Source: Cyathus striatus | Lineage: Eukaryota > Basidiomycota > Agaricomycetes > Agaricales > Nidulariaceae | Assembly: GCA_025738555.1 (NCBI GenBank) | Contig: JAOVFP010000004.1 | Coordinates: 2,604,001 to 2,668,000 of the forward strand | Length of the DNA: 64,000 nucleotides | Direction: 5' to 3' | Shown: positions 10,634-22,882 of the stretch, piece after piece | How the letters are laid out: the number at the start of each line of letters is the position of its first letter | Position numbering within the stretch: the stretch's first letter is position 1 | Notes under the pieces: model-generated | What the model saw: the letters and a program-made list of their open reading frames with translations, nothing else | Told to the model about the DNA's origin: nothing | Databases searched by the model: none | Program-made: the position numbers and the translations under genes

Positions 10634-13264
10634 TCAAATTAGCTGACACACCTCGCGAGGTATACACACAACCTCGTCATTGGCCATGTTCCTCACGTAT
10701 ATGATGCCGTTGTGTACTGGGAGACGTGGATATGTTTCTGGTGAATTCAGGATGATGCTGAACAACTTGTCCTCCAGATAACCAGCTTTGATGCATTCTA
10801 GGAAGGCATCATCTGATATGGTGGGGGGGGTGGTCGACGATGCCTTGTGGAATAATATATCCACAAGCATGGTCGATTCTGCACTTCTATTGGGGGTGGC
10901 TGTTTCAGGTGTTATGCCTGACCTGCCATGTATATTGGGTGTCACTGAAGCAGCTTCTCACATCTCCGATGCCTCTATTTCCTGTTGTTCTCGGTGTTCC
11001 TGGAGGTGCCTGCTACGCCGTACTTCTCTTGCATTCAGGGCACGTAGCTTGACGACATGTTCGTGGAGCTCGTAGTATCGTGTGGATGGGAGGTCCTCTC
11101 CTGTAGGGTCTATGCATGCATCCACACGTACGTAGTCTTCTAGTCCGTGCATGTCTTCACTGGTATCGCTTTCATAGTAGCGGGATAGGCAATCTGCCAC
11201 TTTGTTGTATTCCCCTTTGATGTATGTAATGTTGAAGTCAAAGCGCGACATGTAGTCCATCCAGCGCCATTGATGGTTGGATAGGTTGCCCTGAGTCTTG
11301 AAGAACTCAAGTGCTTTGTGGTCTGTTATGATGTGAAGATCATAGCCCATAAGCTTGTCTTCCCACTTGATCAATGCCTCGAGGATTGTGAGCATTTCAA
11401 GTTCGTAGACGGCGTAGTTCTGTTGCGCCGCCGTGAACTTCTTTGACATAAACCTGGCTGGGCGGCATTTGTCCCAGGAGGGGCCTTGGCCATACATAGC
11501 CCCCACTCCGGTTTTCGATGTGTTGCATATGAGCCATATCAGTTCATTGGTGCGCGCATCAATCAGTCATAGTATGGGCATTTTGCAACATGTTTGTTTG
11601 ATCATGTCAAAGCATCATTGGTGAAGGGGGCGCCATATAAATGGCGCTCCGTTCTGTGTCATAGCCAGTAGTGGGCTCGTATATGTGGACACATTGGGTA
11701 GGAAATGTCCTACGTAGTTAACGAGTCCTACGAACTTTTGGATATCATTATAGTTGCGTGGGGTCCTCCAGTCCCTGATGCGGCTAAGTTTATCTTCATC
11801 AGGGTGTATCCCCTCATTGTCGATAATGTGACCCAGGCAGTCAATGTGTTCAGCGTAAAGTTCGCACTTGGCTTTCTTCAAGTACAGTGCATTAGCCCAT
11901 AGTTTCTCGAATACGAATTTCAGGTGTTCCTCGTGTTCCTCGAGGGTATCTGAGTACACGAAGATATCGTCAATATAGGCATGCATGAAGTGTCCTATAG
12001 CATCACGGAATATTGCTGTCATTAGTCATTGGAATGTAGCTGGGGCATTGCAGTTGCCCTGTTGCATAATGTGATTGATGTATGTTCCACTAATTGTGGC
12101 GAACACTGTCTTGCCCATGTCTTCCAGTTGGATGTGTACTTGTTCGTACACATCCGTGAGGTCGATTTTTGACCTGTATTTCCCTCTCGCAAGGTCTTCA
12201 TGAATTACCTCCTGATCCAGTAAGGGTGTGACATCCTTGACTGTGTTGTCATTCCATTGGCACGCATCAATGACTGTATGCAGGTGCTTATCCTTTTTTG
12301 CTAGACAAAGGAGGGGAGCAGCTTGGGTGACGGAGTGAGCTTCCCACCACCCTGCGTTTTTGTAATGATTAAGTTTGTCGTAGAACTCTTCGCATAAGGA
12401 GTTCGGACACCTAGGCATGTGGTATTTGTATCGCTTGCTGTCATCGATGAGGTTGATTTCGTGGTTTACCTTGTGGAATGGGGGTAGCTGCTCTGGGTTA
12501 CTGTTCAAGATGTCAGTGTAGGAGCTGAACCAGCCCTCGCGTAGCCTTGGAATGTCATCTTCTGTGAGGGATGTTTCCTTCCCTTTCCCCTTGTTGATTC
12601 TTGGGGAGCTGGTTGCCCTCCTGATGGGAGTTGGGTCAAATCGATGCTTCAGCACCGCCAAGGAGCGCTCGTATTCCAGTGTCTCGCATAGGGTGAGCTT
12701 CACCACCCGTTCTTTGGATCCTGGAGGTGCATGAAATTTCACACGTTCCGAGATGTCATCGAATTGGGCTTTCCCAAAGAGGTCACTCTTCGGGGGTTGT
12801 ACAGCCCAGTTTGACAGGTACATATCCGCCACCATCATGTTCCATTCTGGTGGCATTTGTGGGTCTGCCATCCATCCCCATGGTGCATTAGGGGCAGGAT
12901 TGTCGATCAGTGTGCATTGACGCGGGCATTCTGCGTTATCATCGTTTGAGGTCATTAGGTCTTCTACCAACACGCGGGACGATGTTGGTTGGCAGTATTG
13001 TATGTCGGGTTCTACGTACAGTGAACTTGATGCTGGTACTACTGGTGGCGGAGTGCATTCATTGGTTTTCACCGTGGGTTTCGTGTATTCACAGAGTTCT
13101 TGGTCGGTCATTAGAAGGGAGGGGTTGTCTTTGGGCAATGGGCATAGTGCTCCGATCCCCTCATTGTCGGGCACATCTTCTATGGAGGAGGTAGTCTCCC
13201 CCCTCGGAGTCATTTCTCCTTCTTGTCTACTGCACGGTATCGGTGGAGTCATCCATTGGTATCC
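10634..13264 (-). pseudogene. pol: Reverse transcriptase - RNase H of the Ty3/gypsy element
   Basis: A single frame with TGA codons at 12026-12028, 11615-11617, 11567-11569 and 10958-10960. The first RT block has KIDLTDVYEQVHI (first catalytic Asp); the second has AYIDDIFVYSD (the YxDD box) and FVGLVNYVGHFLPN. The RNase H domain shows FTAAQQNYAVYELEMLTIL and ITDHKALEFF, then NKVADCLSR. Roughly 100 residues of linker follow before truncation at TGA 10634. Several stops fall at positions that are Arg in related elements (for example right after ATFQ and after RPLHQ). No integrase. Copies RNA to DNA by family; inactive here. Confidence 0.9.
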
Positions 13265-13290
13265 TTAAGCTGAACTCACACAGCTGGGAT

Positions 13291-13737
13291 TCATTCCCCA
13301 TTAATGATAACATTGTTGTGCTTGAAATCGAGAATGACATCGTTGGCGCGCATAGTTGGCATGCCAATGATCATGTTGTAGTGGTCGAAATTGGCTACAT
13401 CGGCATAGATGGGTTTGTTCAGCCCTGGGAGTTGTGGTGTTAAGTATGTGCCGTATTTGACTGTGGATCGGCTTCCCACTGTTCCTAGTTGAAGGATGTA
13501 TTCCTTCAATAACCAGCTTACAGGAATTTTGGCTATTTCTGCATACGACGGAGTGATCCCCGTTGTTGTGCTTCCAGAATCCCATAGTGTCCAGGCTTTG
13601 ACTTCTCCCATGGTGACGTAGGATGCTAAGCATTCCTTTTCTTCAAGTGGGATTTTTGGGCGGTCAATTGTCTGCTTTGTAGACTTGACCACTACCCTAC
13701 AGACGGTGATTATTTCCATAGGTTCTTTCATCCGGTG
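13291..13737 (-). pseudogene. Aspartic protease of the Ty3/gypsy element
   Basis: In frame with gag after TGA 13738. The active-site motif is LWDSGSTTTGITPSYA (DSG variety) and the C-terminal IIGMPTMRANDVILDF matches the flap/ILG-type segment of retropepsins. It ends at TGA 13291-13293, beyond which the RT frame starts after a TAA near 13265 in another frame. Whether the frame change is the element's normal expression strategy or decay cannot be decided from one copy. Confidence 0.8.
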
Positions 13738-16548
13738 TCATTTTGCAATGACCATCGTAGCCCTGATTGAATCGGGGTAATCCCTCCCGTAGTCCGAACC
13801 CATGTTGTACTTGCTGTAGGGGTTTTCTTCTATGTCAAATTCGAACGTGGAGGCTTTGTCGTCCTCTTGTTGGTCTTCTTGGGGGGTGCTTTGCAGCTCC
13901 CGTGCCTTGGCGGGGAGTTCTTCATTATCCTCCCCTTCAATAACAGAGTGTGCGGCGCATATCTGGTCACGCGGTGCTCTAGGGCAATCCTTTTTGAAGT
14001 GCCCTGTTTTCCCACAGTTGAAGCATGTTTCCACCATGTGTGGTTGTGCCGGGCATGGTGATTCCTTCTGCTCAACTTTGGGTGTACCCTGCTTAGCGAA
14101 GGCAGTGTAGTCCTGGTTGGGCTGTGTTGGGGTGGCCCCAGGGTGTCTCCATGTGGCCTGGTTGGCCTGAGCTTGTTGGGGGGTTGGTCTCAGCCCTCCA
14201 CTTCGGTGTGGTGCATTCAGTGGGGGTCCCCTGGGATGTAATGATTGTTCCATCGCTGGTCGGGTGACCAGCGGGTGAACGTGATTGTTGAGGTAGCGCT
14301 CTGTGTTGACATAGTTGCGCTTCCCTCTTTCCACAGTTCTCCCTACTGCTAGGAAGTCATCTGCTGTATTTACTTCCGGGGTGAGGAGCATATCTTTGAT
14401 GAGTTTTCTCCTCATGTCTTCAGGCATAGCATTGATAAATGCCTGTGTGAATGAGTAGTCATCCAGTGGGGTGGGCATGCTCTGAGCATAGTCGGTCATG
14501 GTGTCATGAAGACCTTGTAGCCCTGCTACTGGGTGGTATCTGACGCTGTAGAAAGTGTCTTGCCCATGCTGGTTCATAGCTTCTTCTATGAATCGGTCAT
14601 AGAGTCCTATGATTACTTCTTCAAAGGTCCATACAGTTTTGGCGCTAGCAGGGCTAATGACGTGACGTCTGTACCACTTAACCACTTCGCCTTCAAGGTA
14701 ATCCAGTAGGAGGAGTATCCTCTCCTGTTCCCGCTTGCTTCCTCCTAGCTGTTGGGTCCACATGTGGACACACAGGTCGAGCAGCCATTGCTCAAATGTG
14801 TGGTATAGTGCTTTGATTCCCGAGAAGCATACTATTACTTTGTTTTCGCTTCTCGGAGCACGGCACCCTTCTGGGAGTTTAAGTCATATGGCTAGGTATT
14901 TGTTGATTATTGTGTGTATCTTCTCGTGCATGATATGTGTACGGTTATCCTGGGCATCAACTACGCCTGGTCTGACTGAAGGGAGATTGACCTGGGGGGG
15001 CATTGAGAACTGCCTTCCCCAAATTGGGGCTTGTTGTGGAGGGATTGACATTCCTCTACTGTCATATCGCAGGGTCTGTCCTTGAATTGGATCCGAGTGG
15101 AGATGCTCCTCCATCGGTTCTCCGGATTGTTGAGAGTACTGAGAGGGGGAGATTATCTCCCCTATTCATTGGTGTTCGTCCGCGAAGGCCACCGAGGGTC
15201 TGTGGTGGTGGTTGTCCAGGGCTGGTGCGTATACCTCATTACATGTGTGCTCGAATACTGCTCCCTGGCGTTCCCTGGCATCGAGTTCGACGATGGCACC
15301 ACAGTCAAATCGTATGCGTTGGTCATCGATATCCGATCCACTGTGTTCCCTCAGGTCTCTTTCGTGCATGCGTTGCAATGCTACGTGTTCATCCTTGTCC
15401 TGTGCCCTTGGGATACGTCCTTCGCATGACACCCTTGGGCGGCGTGTAGTTACTTGTTCTGGGATAAAGCTTGTCCCGTGGAGCTGCGGGTTCTGTACTG
15501 GTGATGAAGCCACTGGGTGAAATGAGCTGGGTTCGGATGCTAGTTGTTGAGGGTGGAATCCACCCGACACCATCCTAAACCGCTGTTGAGTTGACGTGCA
15601 CATGCAGTATTGCTCGTCCTCCTCCTTCAGGAGACGAGGGCTGCTTATTTGCACAATTGCTGACTCGTTATTAGGGTCATGGGCAGTGATGCTCCTGATT
15701 GTATTTTCGCACTTGACATTCCATGGCGCAATGATCTGCCATGGGTCTAGTGATACCTGAGACATAGGGGTGCTCACGCGCAACCCTGTCTTATTCTTTT
15801 TTGCATTGTGGTATACCTGCGCTAGGCTGTTCAGGTAGATTATCATGGCATCAAGGAACCTTTCGTCATTCTGGTCTATGTTAGAGGATGAGGCCATTGC
15901 CCTAACTCTGTCCACAGATTTGTTCACTAGTTGTTCCATGCGCTTAGTCGATATGTCATTGTTCAGCACATGGAAAGCGGCAACTCTTTCCTGCAGGGCC
16001 ACCTGCAGTTTGTCCATGTCAACTGATTCGCCGTCGGACTCATTGTCCTTGCCCCTTACCTGTGGTTGGTGACGTGGCATCATCACTGGTGCTTGTGTTT
16101 CATTTGTGGGTTGTGGGGGCGGCGCCGTTGCTTGCACTGCTCTGTTCGTGTTGCTTGGTAGTTCAAGATTGCTGACGTGCAAGGGGCCGTTGTCCCCTTG
16201 CTGGTATTCACTTATGGCGACCGTGGCCACTGTTTGTTCAAGATTTTGTATTGGGGATTGTGCTTCTGGCCCCCTTCCTTGTACAGGTATGGGGGCAATG
16301 GGAGGGCTGAGCCCCCCGGCGGGTGGGCCTAATGGCCCACTGCTCAAGTGGGGGGGTAGTTGTCGACAGGAGGAATTGGGAGGGGAGGACATGTCTATAT
16401 GTGTACGAAGGCTATGCTTCATGATGAGTTTGGAAGGTGGTAGTTGATGAGAGTTGCCTTGTTGGGGACAATGCGGAGTTTTTCGGTCTTGATATGGAGG
16501 TCTTTTTATAATGCATGGGGTTCCATTCCATGCTGTCACATGCCACAT
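13738..16548 (-). pseudogene. gag: Gag polyprotein of the Ty3/gypsy element
   Basis: One long frame from ATG 16548 with TGA interruptions at 15166-15168 and 14884-14886, ending at TGA 13738-13740. The N-terminal 450 residues are Pro/Gln-rich and contain a predicted helical segment (DMDKLQVALQERVAAF). The capsid-like core lies around 13.9-14.8 kb, with WTQQLGGSKREQERILLLL and a FEEVIIGLYDRFIEEA segment typical of Retrotrans_gag. A CCHC zinc knuckle CFNCGKTGHFKKDC is intact at about 13985-14030. An acidic tail leads without frame change into the protease. RNA packaging and particle assembly by family; broken here. Confidence 0.85.
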
Positions 16549-17802
16549 GATCGTTCGCGTGGTTCTCGTAGAGTCACAAAAACCTTGGTAGGTTTAAAAA
16601 AGTGTAGAGGTTGTGATCCTCTACTGAACTCATGCTTACTCACACACCACGTAAACCAGACCAAATCTATTGGTGTCTACAAATGTGCGAGTAAAAAAGT
16701 TACATGTAAAGATTAGTCATAGTAGTTATTTATACATGGCAACACCATTAGGTGTTGCCAAACAATCCGAGGGTGAACCACAATACATACAAACAATACC
16801 CCGCAATACATAGGTAAGGTGCCGCCTTACATTGTCACTGATCACAGAGGGTCATGAACAGAGATACAGTGAACATTGTAGAAAAATAATGGGGTTCTTG
16901 TTGTGATTTTGAGCATTTGGTTTAAAGTGTGAATAAGAACTTGAGATTGCTAGTGCCTCATACAGAGGACTTATATACATAATAGACAAGTAACTACCAT
17001 TTTCTAGTGTATGCTACTATAATCTACCAAATCCTTCTCCAGATACTACCATAATCTTCTTGTATATTCCAACATGTGCTACTACAATCTCCAATGATCC
17101 CCTACTCTCTTGCTTACATAACATGTGACTAATCCACTAGATATCAAAGTGCTGGCTGAAATCCCAACAGTTCTTATAAGGTATGCTCAGCAGATGGTGT
17201 TTTCTATGAACAGTACACAATATTGGTCACACACTTTAGTAACCATTGAACAGAGGTTTGGGCCATCACACTCAGATAGGTCAGAACAGTTGGTCAAAAT
17301 GTATATACAGGTTAATTATAAGTATTGTACCATTTCAACCAACTGTTTAGTCACATGTCACAGAGGTTCATGAAAAGAACAGTCAAATGACTTTGTCACT
17401 AGTCACAGAGGGTCATGTACAGAGAGAGGTACAAAGAGCATCAGAGAAAAATAATGGAGTTATCATAAGATATGCTTAGCAGAAGGAGTTTTCTATGAAC
17501 AGTACACAATATAAATAGGTGCAAACAGTTGGTTGAAATAGTACAGTATTCATTACTTTATGTTTCTTATTGTTATTGTAATGCTATTATGTGTACTCAT
17601 TAGTGCTCATTACTTTAAGATTTCTATTATTATAATTTAATATACAGATTCAGGTATAGAAGAAAACATAAAAAAATATCCAACCATACAACAAAAGAAC
17701 ATCATAATGTATAACTTCACTTTCTGATAGATTCTAATCTCAAAGAGCTATCTTCTAAGAATAACCCTGTAAATATTAAAATATTAGTACATTATGTAAA
17801 TG
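16549..17802. other. Intergenic region between retroelement and NLR
   Basis: Probably holds the untranslated leader (and possibly LTR remains) of the gypsy element, but no LTR ends could be fixed. A short motif CACAGAGGGTCATG occurs twice (about 16843 and 17402), each followed by GAGAAAAATAATGG-like sequence, so a small decayed duplication is present. No gene recognised. Confidence 0.4.
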
Positions 17803-20800
17803 CTATGTGCTTGACATACGATTTGCAATTTTGCTTATGTTGAAATCTTCAGGAAGTGCATGTACACTTGTTGTAAAACCAGAAGCATCATCATGCATTT
17901 TCATATTAAGTTCTCCTGAATGTACTTCCACAACATCTGAATCCAATCTTAAATTTTTGGTTAAATTTGCTGGAATTGTTAAAGCTATGCCTTGACATAA
18001 ATTAGAAAATGATAGCTTTAGTTTTGATTTGTTACGTTCTTCAGTATCAGACATCCATGGAAAGTTCCTCATCATTCTAACATGATATGGAACTTTTACT
18101 AAAGACCAATATGACATAACTTCAACATCCAAAGTAGAAGAAATGTCAGTGACTTCTAAATAGTTAAATTTAGCTTTGGGCAATGCATTATCATTTAGCT
18201 TTATACCGTGTGGTCTCTCATTCTCATCATTAACTTCAATGCACCAATCCAAAACACCTCTTTCCTCTGATTGAAATATTTTGACAGTATAAATTATATT
18301 TTCAGATGCAATGGTGTTCTCTTTATTTCCTGATCCACTGATTGTAGCTTTTGTGGATGTTCCTACTGAGACAGTTGCTTGTCCAGAAGTGCCAGATTTT
18401 CTTGTATGAGTTTCTTTAACTTCAGGGCCAGAGTGTTTAGTAGGCCGTGGCTTAATATCATTAATAAATGTTTTTTTGCACTTAGTATCAATCAGCACTT
18501 TGATTCCAAATTGATGATACATTCTATATCCACTGCTTGGCTTTCCAGTGAAGTCAAGTTTTGTAAACTCCAGCACTGTTAATTCTCTGGAATCCTAATA
18601 TAAACTGTTAGAAAGAAGACCTGAGATAAATATACAAAACTTACACTCTTTGTCCATAATCCTCCATTCACCATAATTTTTTCAAACACATTATCCACAA
18701 TTAATTCTGATCCTTTTGGATATACCCTAGCTATGGCTTCAAAAGACACTATTGGTTGACTAGTTTTTGAGCCAGGATCACTATGAGGATCACCTGGTGC
18801 ACCAACTACTTCTCCAGGCACCACTGAAGAGTTTTTAATTATTTGAGAATTAGCTGTATTTAGATTCAAGTTCTCACTTGATTCATCTTCGCTTTCAGTA
18901 GGTTCAGAAGGATTGTATGTAGGAGTGTTGGATACATGGTCATCTAAGCTTGTATTTCCATGTAAACTGCTAGAGATCTCATTACTATGTAAATCACTAT
19001 TAATATGATGGAGACTTGTTACATGCAGTTCAGAAGTGAACAACACAATATCTGGATAGTTTCTTTTAAGTACTTGAAGTGAAGTACTTTTTCTTACTAC
19101 ATTCTTAAGAGAAAAGTCTTCTATATCAATAGGAATCCCTGACTCATTATACAATGTCACATTAATTACTTTAGATTGAGTGAAAATCCTTAGAGGGTAT
19201 GGAGCTGATATTCTTCCCAAGATATCAAAATATTGATTGTCTTCATTAATTTCTTTCATAGAAAATATATGAATTTCTTGCAAATAACCTATGTTCATTT
19301 GCAGTAAATATTCATTAAAACCAGCTAAAACAAACACTTGATTATTCATAATGCCAATCTTCTCAAATATATTTACAATCTTATGTGTACACTTCTTTGC
19401 ATGATTCAATGCTCCAGTTGCTGCAAGAATTGTCTGATAACCAAATGTAGTAGCTTCATTTAAATTTTCTTTTTCTTTAACTGAATTAATTTCCACCTGT
19501 TCATTTTTAATTCCTTCTGTCAATATGGCTGATGGGGAATAAAAAACAGGGGGATCAAGATTTTTAGGAAGTGTGGGAGAACCAGTTTTACATTGAGTCC
19601 AGTCAAATCCATAAACAAAATGTGTTAAATCAATTTGACACATATCATAATCAGGCAATATTGTAGAAGTTTCAAAACTGCACAATTGTTTTCTCTGATG
19701 AAAAGGCACCCAAAATAGTATATGGTCACTGCTATCTTTTACATACCCATCATGATAACATGATTGTAAAATTTTGTGACCCCCAAGTGAGTCCAGTACA
19801 TTGGTAGATAATACAACTGGTGTTACACCACTGGTTTTATTTGAGAAATGTTTGGTAATATTGTGAGTGTTTAGACTCTCCACACACCAGATCCTGATAC
19901 TTCCATCATTTGAACCAGACATTATCTGTGTTCCATCAGGAGAAAATGCTACTGATGTCACACAATCACTGTGGCCTATAAATGGTTCAGTAATGGTTTT
20001 TCCACCCCCCACATTCCACACTCTCACAGTTTGATCTTTTGAGCCAGACACTACTTGTGTTCCATCAGGAGAAAATGCCACTGATAACACAAGACCACTG
20101 TGGCCTTTAAATGGTCCAGCAATGGTTTTTCCACTCTTCACATTCCACACTCTGACAGTTTTATCATATGAGCCAGACACCACTTGTGTTCCATCAGGAG
20201 AAAATGCTACTGATGTCACATAATAACCATGGCCTTTAAATGGTCCAGAAATGGTTTTTCCAGTTTCCACATTCCACACTCTGACAGTATGATCATTTGA
20301 GCCAGATACCACTTGAGTTCCATCTGGAGAGAATGCCACTGATGTCACCCAATCACTGTGGCCTTCAAATGGTCCAGCAATGGTTTCCCCACTTGCCACA
20401 TTCCACACTCTGACTGTTTTATCATATGAGCCAGACACTACTTGAGTTCCATCTGGAGAGAATGCCACTGATGTCACACTATGACTGTGGCCTTCAAATG
20501 GTCCAGCAATAGTTTCCCCACTTGCTACCTTCCACACTCTGACTGTTGTATCATCTGACCCAGACACCACTTGAGTTCCATCTGGAGAGAATGCCACTGA
20601 TGTCACACAATAACTGTGGCCTTCAAATGGTTCAGGAATGGTTTCCTCACTTACCACATTCCACACTCTGACTGTTTCATCATCCGATCCAGACACCACT
20701 TGAGTTCCATCTGGAGAGAATGCCACTGATGTCACACAATCACTGTGGCCTTTAAATGGTTCAGTATTCAATCCTGCTTTCCAGAATATATCTCTGCCCT

Positions 20801-22765
20801 TTTCAATTCTAAGTATATTTTTGAAGAAAGGTGAATAGTGCTTTATGACTAATGAGCTCTCAGGTCCAAATGCCAACACTGAGATGTATATATCTGTTAT
20901 ACTTCTTCTTATGGGAAAGTAAAAATTATACATCAATTTCAGAGCATCTTCAATAAATTTAAAAACTGTGGCATTTTCCTACTACACTGTAAGCTTTCAC
21001 TTTATCTAAAATATTTGTAACTTACTTTTGTATATGTGATAATCATTTTTAGCATTTCAGTTGCTTTTACCATTTCATTTAGGAGACTCATTACTTCCAA
21101 CCAATATAAAAATTTACAATATAGAAATATATTTAATTCCATCAAAGATGTGGATGTAATTTTTTCACTTCTTATCATTTCCACATAATGTAAATTCCAA
21201 TATTTGCTGCAGTATTGAAGATGAATTGGTATATATTGACATATTCTTTTATTCAAGTCATCAATATTATTATTCATTAGGTATGATGATTCAACATTGC
21301 AAATATTGAATTTAAGTTCCTTGTTCAGAATCTCCAGTGTTATTTTTGCCATTCTCTTTATATGCCCTACATCATTTACTGAGAATATGTGTATTTCAGA
21401 TGCTTTCATAAGAAACTCCCCAAAAGATAAATGGTGAAACACTATTTTGTCATCATTTATTGCAGTAACTGGTTGGAGGTAATGTAATATTCTTTTGATT
21501 TCTTCTTCCAAGTAGTTTACTTCAAAATCAAGTTTCATAAAATATTGAAGCTCATCTTTTGGCAGTGGAGACTTTGCCAAATATATAGTTGCCAAAACCT
21601 GTCTAACAATTTCCTTTCTGTTAGAGTTCCATCTTCCAAAAGAATTTTCAAGTATTTGCTGATAAAGTGTGTCAACTGAATTTCCTATCTTTCCAGAGAG
21701 CACATGGTTTAGCTTCTCCCTTAGTGAATGTTCATCCTCAGTAAATTGTGTGTTTTGTGTTATATACTTCACTGCTGTTGATGCCCATATAAATAATCCT
21801 GCAGCTCTTTCTGTCATTTCATTTATCTCATTTTCAACAGAGTACAGCTGCATCTCATCCTTGTGAATCTCAAAAGAATTTTTTAAGAACTGATATATGT
21901 TTTCATTAATCTCAGGATCTCTCCTTGAGTCAGTTTCTAGTTTGACAACTACACAATTCTGAAGATTTTGAACAAGATCAGGTTCAGAACCTGGTCTGCC
22001 TGTTAGAATCAGCTTGTAATGCTTTGGAAGTTCAATCCAACTGTTGAAAGTTTTCTTAATATCTTTTGCCAAATTACACTCATCCAGGGCATCAATAACA
22101 AATACAGGGGGAGAGCTAATCAATTTGGCATTGCAAGTATGAAGTGTATCAGCAATTAGATGCTTGAAGTGCCATTCAATTGCACCAAGATTGAAGTTGT
22201 TATCCAAATGTCCTGCAATATTCTCTTTCACACCTGAATACTGTGTTTTTGATGCTAAATCTGCAGCTATAGTTCTCCAAACTACAGCTGCATCACTCAA
22301 AGTGTTATTATCTCTCTTAAAAAAATGGCAGCCACCCAGTCTTTTCAATCCATTTGAGCTAAGTTTATCAACAAAAGTAGAGGCAATTGCAGATTTTCCA
22401 GTTCCAGGACTACCAGTAATCCACATAACATTTGGAGTAGAATCATCTATCATGTAAATAATTAATTTGAGCTCTTTTATAAATATATAATATATCTACA
22501 TACCAAAATTATCCAGCCACTTATAAAATTCATTCAATATTGTCACTCTAGTTCCTTCCATGCATGGAGGAGGATAATGTCTTGCATTATGATCAATAGG
22601 CTGCAAGAGCTTAAGTTTCTCTGAGATTTCATGATCACTTTTTACATTGTAGGTATTGACAGTACTAGTGATTTGATTACCCCCAAAAGTAGTTATCTGC
22701 GCATTTGGTGCATTGACATGGTGTGCATGGGAAAATACTTGAGCGCTGTTATGAGTTTCAGTCAT
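17803..22765 (-). CDS. NACHT-WD40 NLR protein with novel C-terminal tail, 4 exons, 1,602 aa
   Basis: Exons 22504-22765, 21026-22446, 18645-20978 and 17803-18594 join in frame (262+1421+2334+792 bp) with GT-AG introns of 57, 47 and 50 bp; no internal stop. Residues 1-87 form a short N-terminal region with a Gly/Asn patch (ITTFGGNQITSTV) and PPCMEGTR, common before NACHT in basidiomycete NLRs. NACHT: Walker A GSPGTGKS (99-106), Walker B VFVIDALDE (about 202-210), then LTGRPGSEPDL. Seven WD40 repeats of 43 aa (about 638-938) are nearly identical except at a few positions. ILFWVPFHQRK and the VYGFDWTQC segment follow. The last 500 or so residues include a Ser/Thr/Gly-rich linker and two unrecognised segments (VYPKGSELIVDNV... 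and the exon-4 block). By family a STAND NTPase of non-self recognition or programmed cell death. I chose ATG 22765; an upstream open frame has no ATG. Confidence 0.92.
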
Positions 22766-22865
22766 TGAAGATGAAGTGGGATTGTATTTGAGCTTGTGAA
22801 TCAGCGTTGTTACTTGAGCGTGGTGTTTGAGAAGACCGGGAAGGGGGAACAAATGTACAGATGAA

Positions 22866-22882
22866 CGAGCTATATAAAGTGG
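22866..22882 (-). promoter_or_regulatory. Possible TATA box of the NLR gene
   Basis: TATATAAAG (22871-22879), which also reads CTTTATATA on the minus strand, lies about 105 bp upstream of the NLR start codon. The position is plausible for a fungal core promoter, but there is no other support. Confidence 0.35.

Larger units (their letters stand above)
10625..16548 (-). mobile_element. Decayed Ty3/gypsy retrotransposon, no integrase
   Basis: Read on the minus strand the order is gag with CCHC zinc knuckle, aspartic protease, reverse transcriptase, RNase H, then a linker that stops at about 10625. Integrase is missing, and no LTR could be identified with confidence on either side. The left break lies beside the 59-bp minisatellite. 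Gag-protease share one frame and RT-RNase H another. In-frame TGA codons lie at 15166, 14884, 13738, 12026, 11615, 11567, 10958 and 10634. The element is dead but still easily aligned. Confidence 0.9.

Noticed and set aside
10625..16548. Calling the gypsy element intact with stop-codon readthrough
   Set aside because: Seven or more TGA codons, no integrase and no identifiable LTR pair make decay much more likely than recoding.
17125..17373. 82-aa plus-strand frame downstream of the retroelement
   Set aside because: No motif, short, and contains one of a pair of short repeats; likely chance.
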